A DNA stretch of 64,000 bases from NCBI RefSeq assembly GCF_025486315.1, contig NZ_JAOOPY010000006.1:186001-250000 (forward strand). The letters run 5' to 3'. Made by a program: the position numbers and the translations under genes. The DNA comes from Variovorax sp. N23. GTDB lineage: Bacteria; Pseudomonadota; Gammaproteobacteria; Burkholderiales; Burkholderiaceae_C. The notes under the pieces are model-generated. The model had not been told where the DNA came from. It searched no databases and saw only the letters and a program-made list of their open reading frames with translations. Positions 58,645 to 64,000 of the stretch are shown piece after piece; position 1 is the first letter of the stretch; each line of letters begins with the position of its first letter.

Positions 58645-60450
58645 ATGGCCATGCGTTCTCACTATTGCGGTCTCGTGACCGAAGCCCTGATGGGCGAAAC
58701 CGTCACCCTGTGCGGCTGGGTCAACCGCCGGCGCGATCATGGCGGCGTGATCTTCATCGACGTGCGCGACCGTGAAGGCTACGTCCAGGTGGTGTGCGAT
58801 CCCGACCGTGCCGGCACCTTCGCCGTCGCCGAGGACCTGCGCAACGAGTTCTGCGTGCAGATCAAGGGCCTCGTTCGCGCACGCCCCGAAGGCACCACCA
58901 ACGACACGCTCAAGAGCGGCAAGATCGAAGTGCTGTGCCACGAGCTGAAGGTGCTCAACCCGTCGGTCACGCCGCCCTTCCTGCTGGACGACGACAACCT
59001 GTCGGAAACCACGCGTCTCACGCACCGCGTGCTCGACCTGCGCCGTCCGGCGATGCAGCGCAACATGATGCTGCGCTACAAGGTCACGATGGAAACGCGC
59101 AAGTTCCTCGACGCCAACGGCTTCATCGACATCGAGACGCCGATGCTCGGCAAGTCCACGCCCGAAGGCGCGCGCGACTACCTCGTGCCCAGCCGCGTGC
59201 ACGACGGCAGCTTCTTCGCGCTGCCGCAGTCGCCCCAGCTCTTCAAGCAGCTGTTGATGGTGGCCGGCTATGACCGCTACTACCAGATCGTCAAGTGCTT
59301 CCGCGACGAAGACCTGCGCGCCGACCGCCAGCCCGAATTCACGCAGATCGACATCGAGACCTCCTTCCTCGCCGAAGAAGAGATCCGCGAGATGTTCGAA
59401 GGCATGGTCCGCACCATGTTCCGCAACGCCGCGGGCATCGACCTGCCGGTGTTCCCGACCATGACGTACGGCGACGCGATGTTCAAGTACGGCTCGGACA
59501 AGCCCGACCTGCGCGTCAAGCTCGAGTTCACGGAACTGACCGAGCTGATGAAGCGCGTCGAGTTCAAGGTGTTCTCGAACGCCGCGACGATGGAAGGCGG
59601 CCGCGTGGTCGCGCTGCGCGTGCCGGGCGGTGGTGCCGAAGGCGGCCTGTCGCGCGGCGAGATCGACGCCTACCAGGAGTTCGTCAAGATCTACGGCGCC
59701 AAGGGCCTGGCCTACATCAAGGTCAACGACGCGGCGGCGGGCCGCGACGGCCTGCAAAGCCCGATCGTCAAGAACCTTGACGACGCGACGCTCGCCGAGG
59801 TCGTCGCCCGCACCGGTGCACGCAACGGCGACATCCTGTTCTTCGGCGCCGACAAGGCCAAGGTCGTCAACGACGCGATGGGTGCCTTGCGCGTGAAGAT
59901 CGGCCACAGCGCCTTCGGCAAGAAGGCCGGCCTGTTCGACGACCGCTGGGCGCCGCTCTGGGTGGTCGACTTCCCGATGTTCGAGTTCGACGAGGAAGGC
60001 CAGCGCTGGAGCGCCGTGCACCACCCGTTCACCGCGCCCAAGGACGGCCATGAAGACCTCATGGACACCGCGCCGGAGAAGTGCATCGCCAAGGCCTACG
60101 ACATGGTGCTCAACGGCATCGAGATGGGCGGTGGCTCGGTCCGTATCCATCGCGAAGAGGTGCAGAGCAAGGTGTTCCGCGCGCTCAAGATCAGCGCCGA
60201 GGACGCGCAGCTCAAGTTCGGCTTCCTGCTCGACGCGCTGCAGTACGGCGCGCCGCCGCACGGCGGCATCGCGATCGGCCTGGACCGCCTCGTGATGCTC
60301 ATGACCGGCGCCGAGTCGATCCGCGACGTGATCGCCTTCCCCAAGACCCAGCGCGCACAGGACCTGCTCACGCAGGCGCCGAGCCCGGTCGATGAGAAGC
60401 AGCTGCGCGAACTGCACATCCGCCTGCGCAACGTCCAGCCCGCGGCCTGA
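58645..60450 (+). CDS. aspS: Aspartyl-tRNA synthetase
   Basis: A 601-aa class IIb synthetase: an N-terminal OB fold ([20 protein letters not shown]), motif 2 with [17 protein letters not shown], a GAD insertion domain and motif 3 [12 protein letters not shown]. Standard bacterial length. Whether it is discriminating cannot be told from this window. A strong terminator follows at 60486. Confidence 0.98.
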   Translation: MAMRSHYCGLVTEALMGETVTLCGWVNRRRDHGGVIFIDVRDREGYVQVVCDPDRAGTFAVAEDLRNEFCVQIKGLVRARPEGTTNDTLKSGKIEVLCHELKVLNPSVTPPFLLDDDNLSETTRLTHRVLDLRRPAMQRNMMLRYKVTMETRKFLDANGFIDIETPMLGKSTPEGARDYLVPSRVHDGSFFALPQSPQLFKQLLMVAGYDRYYQIVKCFRDEDLRADRQPEFTQIDIETSFLAEEEIREMFEGMVRTMFRNAAGIDLPVFPTMTYGDAMFKYGSDKPDLRVKLEFTELTELMKRVEFKVFSNAATMEGGRVVALRVPGGGAEGGLSRGEIDAYQEFVKIYGAKGLAYIKVNDAAAGRDGLQSPIVKNLDDATLAEVVARTGARNGDILFFGADKAKVVNDAMGALRVKIGHSAFGKKAGLFDDRWAPLWVVDFPMFEFDEEGQRWSAVHHPFTAPKDGHEDLMDTAPEKCIAKAYDMVLNGIEMGGGSVRIHREEVQSKVFRALKISAEDAQLKFGFLLDALQYGAPPHGGIAIGLDRLVMLMTGAESIRDVIAFPKTQRAQDLLTQAPSPVDEKQLRELHIRLRNVQPAA

Positions 60451-60485
60451 CACAGGCACCGGGGCGCGCGAGTGAACGCGACACG

Positions 60486-60512
60486 AAAGGGCATCTTCGG
60501 GTGCCCTTTTTT
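60486..60512 (+). terminator. Rho-independent terminator after aspS
   Basis: AAAGGGCATC and GGTGCCCTTT form a 10-bp stem (one G-T pair) closed by a TTCG loop and followed by six T. It lies 36 bases after the aspS stop. Confidence 0.88.
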
Positions 60513-60541
60513 GCGCTTGCCGCACTGACCGTGCCATCGCG

Positions 60542-61003
60542 ATGACGCCTTTCAAGATTCCCGAGTCGGTGCTGGTCGTGATCCACACGCCCGCACTCGA
60601 CGTGTTGTTGATCAAGCGCGCCGATGCCGACGATTTCTGGCAATCGGTGACGGGCAGCAAGGATGCGCCCGACGAGCCGATTACGCTGACCGCGGCGCGC
60701 GAAGTGGCCGAGGAGACCGGCATCGACTGCGGTCCCGGCAGCGCGCTGGCATCGCAATTGCGTGACTGGCGGGTGCAGAACGTCTACGACATCTACCCGC
60801 GCTGGCGTGCCCGTTATGCGCCCGGCGTGACGCGCAACACCGAGCACCTCTTCGGCCTGTGCGTGCCCGAACGCATCGTGCCGGTGCTCTCGCCGCGCGA
60901 GCACACGGCGTGGCAATGGCTGCCTTATTGCGATGCGGCGCACGCCTGTTTTTCCCCTTCGAATGCCGAAGCGATCCTGCTGCTGCCACAATTTGTCCCA
61001 TGA
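60542..61003 (+). CDS. nudB: Dihydroneopterin triphosphate diphosphatase
   Basis: A 153-aa Nudix enzyme for the second step of folate synthesis. ESVLVVIHTPALDVLLIKRA and FWQSVTGS are typical of NudB. The Nudix helix is EPITLTAAREVAEETGI; the spacing from the box glycine to the first glutamate is six rather than five residues, a minor variation. It is translationally coupled to the next gene (ATGA) and lies near folE, the preceding pathway step. Confidence 0.93.
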   Translation: MTPFKIPESVLVVIHTPALDVLLIKRADADDFWQSVTGSKDAPDEPITLTAAREVAEETGIDCGPGSALASQLRDWRVQNVYDIYPRWRARYAPGVTRNTEHLFGLCVPERIVPVLSPREHTAWQWLPYCDAAHACFSPSNAEAILLLPQFVP

Positions 61004-61758
61004 ACGCGACCGCGAACACCTTTCGGGTGGCGACTTACAACATCCACAAGGGCGTGCAGGGCATCGGGCCGGCCCGTCGGCTCGAGATCCACAACCTCGG
61101 CCATGCCATCGAGGGCCTCGACGCCGACATCGTCTGCCTGCAGGAAGTGCGCAAGATGAACCGGCAGGGCGCCTTGCGCTTCGCCCGCTGGCCCGACATG
61201 CCGCAGGCCGACTTCCTCGCGCCCGAGGGCTACACCGCCGTCTACGAAACCAATGCCATCACCCGGCATGGTGAGCATGGCAATGCGCTGCTCACGCGCT
61301 GGCCGGTGGTGCGCACCAGCCACCGCGACATCTCCGACCACCGCTTCGAGCAGCGCGGCCTGCTGCACGCGCATATCGACGTCGATGGCCGGGCGGTGCA
61401 TGCCATCGTGCTGCACCTGGGGCTGATCAAGGGCAGCCGCGTGCGGCAGATCGCGCAGCTGCGCGACTTCATCGAACGCGAGATCCCGCCGGAAGACGCA
61501 CTGATCGTCGCCGGCGACTTCAACGACTGGGGCGCACGCATGCGCTATGCGATGAATGCGATGGGTCTGCGCGACTCGAGCGACCTGCGCGGCCCGCCCA
61601 CGCTGACCTATCCGTCGCGCCTGCCGGTCACGCAGCTCGACTTCATCTACGCACGTCGATTCGCGCCGGCAGCCTGCAGCGTGCCGCGCGGCCCGATCTG
61701 GGCGCGGATGTCGGATCACCTGCCGCTGCTCACCGACTTCATGCTTTCTCATTCGTAG
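61000..61758 (+). CDS. Endonuclease/exonuclease/phosphatase family protein
   Basis: A 252-aa EEP-fold protein with all signature motifs: ATYNIHKG, CLQEVRKMNR, GDFNDWG and SDHLPLL. Substrates in the family range from DNA to phospholipids and sphingomyelin; in related genomes such a gene precedes a cardiolipin synthase, which is not present here. The ATG overlaps the nudB stop. Confidence 0.9.
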   Translation: MNATANTFRVATYNIHKGVQGIGPARRLEIHNLGHAIEGLDADIVCLQEVRKMNRQGALRFARWPDMPQADFLAPEGYTAVYETNAITRHGEHGNALLTRWPVVRTSHRDISDHRFEQRGLLHAHIDVDGRAVHAIVLHLGLIKGSRVRQIAQLRDFIEREIPPEDALIVAGDFNDWGARMRYAMNAMGLRDSSDLRGPPTLTYPSRLPVTQLDFIYARRFAPAACSVPRGPIWARMSDHLPLLTDFMLSHS

Positions 61759-61819
61759 CGCTGCAGGGCGAGCGCCCCTGCAGGGCATGCGTTTTGGGGT
61801 TCGCTGGTACGATTCCCGC

Positions 61820-62551
61820 ATGCTCAGGAAGATCGACGCCCCCCAGACCTCCGACACCCCGGCCGACGACGAGGGCACGCCCGTCTCCGTCAAGATCCGC
61901 GAGCGCCTGCAGGCTGCGCGCAAGCGCTTCAACGCCAACGACAACATCGCGGAGTTCATCCAGCCCGGCGAACTCGAGGCGCTGCTCGACGAGGTCGAGA
62001 CCAAGATGAAGGGGGTGCTCGACAGCCTCGTGATCGACGTCGAGCATGACCACAACACCGACAACACCGCGCGCCGGGTCGCGAAGATGTACCTCAACGA
62101 GGTGTTCCGCGGCCGCTACGTGCCGGCGCCCTCGCTGACCGAATTCCCCAACGCCGAGCATCTGAACGAGCTGATGATCGTCGGGCCGATCACCGTGCGC
62201 AGCGCCTGCTCGCACCACTTCTGCCCGATCATCGGCAAGCTCTGGATCGGCGTGATGCCCAACGAGCACACCAACGTGATCGGCCTGTCGAAATACGCCC
62301 GCCTCGCCGAATGGATCATGGGCCGCCCACAGATCCAGGAGGAGGCAGTGGTGCAGCTGGCCGACCTGATCCAGGAAAAGACCCAGCCCGACGGCCTGGC
62401 CCTGGTGATGGAGGCCGAGCACTTCTGCATGAGCTGGCGCGGCGTGAAGGAAACGGGCAGCAAGATGATCAATTCCGTCATGCGCGGCGTCTTCCTGAAA
62501 GACCCGAACCTGCGCCGCGAATTCCTTTCACTCCTGCCGCGTGATCGCTGA
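61820..62551 (+). CDS. folE: GTP cyclohydrolase I
   Basis: A 243-aa type I GTP cyclohydrolase, first step of folate synthesis. It has the zinc-binding SACSHHFCP and a matching later Cys (EHFCMSWRGV), and VIGLSKYARLAEW. The N-terminal 20 residues are variable. The ATG at 61820 is preceded by an extended -10-like TGGTACGAT ending seven bases before it, so a very short leader is possible. With nudB it supplies two consecutive folate steps. Confidence 0.96.
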   Translation: MLRKIDAPQTSDTPADDEGTPVSVKIRERLQAARKRFNANDNIAEFIQPGELEALLDEVETKMKGVLDSLVIDVEHDHNTDNTARRVAKMYLNEVFRGRYVPAPSLTEFPNAEHLNELMIVGPITVRSACSHHFCPIIGKLWIGVMPNEHTNVIGLSKYARLAEWIMGRPQIQEEAVVQLADLIQEKTQPDGLALVMEAEHFCMSWRGVKETGSKMINSVMRGVFLKDPNLRREFLSLLPRDR

Positions 62552-62556
62552 ACACC

Positions 62557-62979
62557 ATGCTTGTACGACTTCTCTACGCCAGCCGCGCCGTCGACACCAG
62601 CAGCCCGGCGATCGACGCGATCCTCGCGCAATCGCGCGCGCACAACACGGCCTGCGGCATCACCGGCATCCTCTGCTACGGCGGCGGCATCTTCCTGCAG
62701 GCCATCGAAGGCGGCCGCAATGCCGTCAGCGAACTCTACGGCCACATCCAGAAGGACGTGCGCCACAAGGACGTGGTGCTGCTGCACTATGAAGAGATCG
62801 CCGAGCGCCGCTTCGGCGGCTGGACCATGGGCCAGGTGCACCTCACCAAGATCCATGCGGCGATCCTGCTGCGCTACTCGGAACGCCCGGAACTCGACCC
62901 CTACGCCGTCTCCGGCAAGGTCTCGCTGGCGCTGCTCGAGGAGCTGATGGCCACGGCGGCCATCGTCGGGCGCACCTGA
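62557..62979 (+). CDS. BLUF-domain blue-light sensor
   Basis: A 140-aa single-domain BLUF protein that binds FAD. The photocycle residues are all present: Y7 and Q48 (FLQAIEGG), N30 in the RAHNTACGITG flavin loop, plus W89 and M91 (GGWTMG). No output domain is fused, so it acts through a partner. It follows folE by five bases, so both are probably transcribed together; folate and flavin synthesis share GTP as a precursor. Confidence 0.95.
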   Translation: MLVRLLYASRAVDTSSPAIDAILAQSRAHNTACGITGILCYGGGIFLQAIEGGRNAVSELYGHIQKDVRHKDVVLLHYEEIAERRFGGWTMGQVHLTKIHAAILLRYSERPELDPYAVSGKVSLALLEELMATAAIVGRT

Positions 62980-63034
62980 TCCACCGCCGCTTGCTGTCGC
63001 TGCCGGGCGTGACCCGGGCCAGCGGCATTGCCGC

Positions 63035-63865
63035 ATGACGACCCTGCTGCTGGGCTGCGACTTCTCCAGTGCGCCGACCGTGCGCAAGCCGATCGTCGTG
63101 GCGCTCGGCCACGAGCGCGGCGGCCGCGTGACGCTGGCGCAGTTGCTGCCCTTCACGACACTCGATGCCTGGGGCCGATGGCTGCACGACACGCCGGCCT
63201 GGGTCGGCGGCTTCGATCTGCCCTTCGGCCTGCCGCGCGAGCTGGTGCTGCAACTGGGCTGGCCGGTGACCTGGCCCTCACTGATGGCGCACTACGCGGC
63301 GATGAGCCGGGCCGACATCCGCGCCGCCTTCGTCGCCTTCTGCGCCGCGCGCCCGGTCGGCGGAAAGTTCGCCCACCGTCGCACCGACGGCCCCGCCGGC
63401 GCGAGCCCGTCGATGAAATGGGTGAACCCGCCAGTCGCCTTCATGATGCATGCGGGCGTGCCGCGCCTGCTGGCCGCCGGCGCTTCGGTGCCGGGGCTGC
63501 ATGTCGGCCCCGGCGATGGATCGAAGGTGGCGCTCGAGGCCTATCCCGGCCTGCTCGCGCGCGAGCTCATCGGCCGCCGCAGCTACAAGAGCGATACGAG
63601 CGCACGTCAGGACACGCCCCGCTGGGTCGCGCGGGCCGACCTGCTCTCGGCGCTGGAGCGCGGCCAGACCCGGCTCGGGCTGCGCCTGTCGCTCACGCAC
63701 GCGCAGCGCGACCAATTGCTGGCCGACGCGCGGGGCGATGCGCTCGACGCGGTCCTGTGCCTGGTGCAGGCCGCGTGGAGCCAGGCACGTCGCGACAGCC
63801 TGGGGCCCGGCTACGGCCTGCCCGCGGACATCGATCCGCTGGAGGGCTGGATCGCCACGGCATAG
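63035..63865 (+). CDS. DUF429 family protein
   Basis: A 276-aa protein with an RNase H-like fold typical of DUF429: the start GCDFSSAPTVRKPIVVA, GGFDLPFGLPREL, ALEAYPGLLARELIG and DALDAVLCLVQAAW. No experimentally proven function is known to me; the family is suspected to be a nuclease. The ATG at 63035 lies 55 bases after the BLUF gene. Confidence 0.85.
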   Translation: MTTLLLGCDFSSAPTVRKPIVVALGHERGGRVTLAQLLPFTTLDAWGRWLHDTPAWVGGFDLPFGLPRELVLQLGWPVTWPSLMAHYAAMSRADIRAAFVAFCAARPVGGKFAHRRTDGPAGASPSMKWVNPPVAFMMHAGVPRLLAAGASVPGLHVGPGDGSKVALEAYPGLLARELIGRRSYKSDTSARQDTPRWVARADLLSALERGQTRLGLRLSLTHAQRDQLLADARGDALDAVLCLVQAAWSQARRDSLGPGYGLPADIDPLEGWIATA

Positions 63866-63954
63866 ATGGACAGTGGACTCTGCCCCCGTCCTACAACGCC
63901 ACGCGGCGCCCGCGCCCGTGCCGTTCGCGGGACCGGTCCTAGATTGGCTTCAGG

Positions 63955-63970
63955 CGGTTCGGTCGAACCG
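63955..63970. promoter_or_regulatory. Palindrome upstream of the gene starting at the window end
   Basis: CGGTTCG and CGAACCG flank two bases, 27 bases before the final ATG. The position suits an operator or a promoter-proximal hairpin. Confidence 0.35.
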
Positions 63971-63997
63971 TTGCAACCAACGCAAAAGGAGTTCGCA

Positions 63998-64000
63998 ATG
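63998..64000 (+). CDS. Start codon of a gene continuing beyond the window
   Basis: The window ends with ATG preceded by AAAAGGAG at a good distance (six bases). Only the start codon is visible, so nothing can be said of the product. Confidence 0.45.

Overview
The window is high-GC bacterial DNA from a betaproteobacterium, most likely of the order Burkholderiales and probably family Comamonadaceae (Variovorax/Acidovorax type). This rests on gene order and family content: ispB / rplU-rpmA-obgE-proB, rppH beside a CNP1-like protein, proS with a lytic transglycosylase, hemA-prfA-prmC-grxD, ubiE-ubiJ-ubiB, and aspS-nudB-folE. I could not search databases, so the genus is an inference.

The window has two parts. 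Positions 1 to about 23,697 are an accessory island next to a tRNA-Pro(CGG) gene (23698-23774, minus strand). A tyrosine recombinase (21990-23534) lies beside the 3' end of that tRNA, the usual layout of an integrated island. Its far end lies to the left, outside the window. From left to right the island holds: (a) a leftward three-gene operon of a 184-aa protein, a QueC/QatC-like PP-loop enzyme and an XRE regulator cut by the window edge, with a promoter overlapped by a perfect palindrome; (b) a small HTH gene and an HUH-type rolling-circle replication initiator; (c) a seven-gene rightward cluster of HTH protein, PLD-like/SNF2 helicase, DUF4391 protein, type III methyltransferase Mod, DarT toxin, DarG antitoxin and type III restriction subunit Res, so that a complete DarTG toxin-antitoxin pair sits between mod and res; (d) a visibly lower-GC block of four leftward genes for exported or membrane-anchored proteins, two of them lipoproteins; (e) a rightward set of unknown genes led by a 43-aa ORF behind two tandem hairpins; (f) the integrase.

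From 23,700 to 64,000 the DNA is ordinary chromosomal core: quinone side-chain synthesis (ispB), ribosomal proteins L21 and L27, ObgE, proline synthesis (proB), RNA pyrophosphohydrolase, prolyl-tRNA synthetase, a CNNM/CorC transporter, an AAA ATPase, glutaredoxin, translation termination (prfA, prmC), haem synthesis (hemA), a large MscS channel, the ugpBAECQ glycerol-3-phosphate uptake operon, serA followed by a giant FAD/Fe-S dehydrogenase, the ubiquinone genes ubiE-ubiJ-ubiB, a sodium/solute symporter, aspS, folate genes nudB and folE, a BLUF blue-light sensor and a DUF429 protein.

The most interesting parts are the DarTG pair embedded in the extended type III restriction cluster, the QueC-like operon with its palindromic operator, and the unexplained exported-protein and small-ORF clusters between the defence genes and the integrase.
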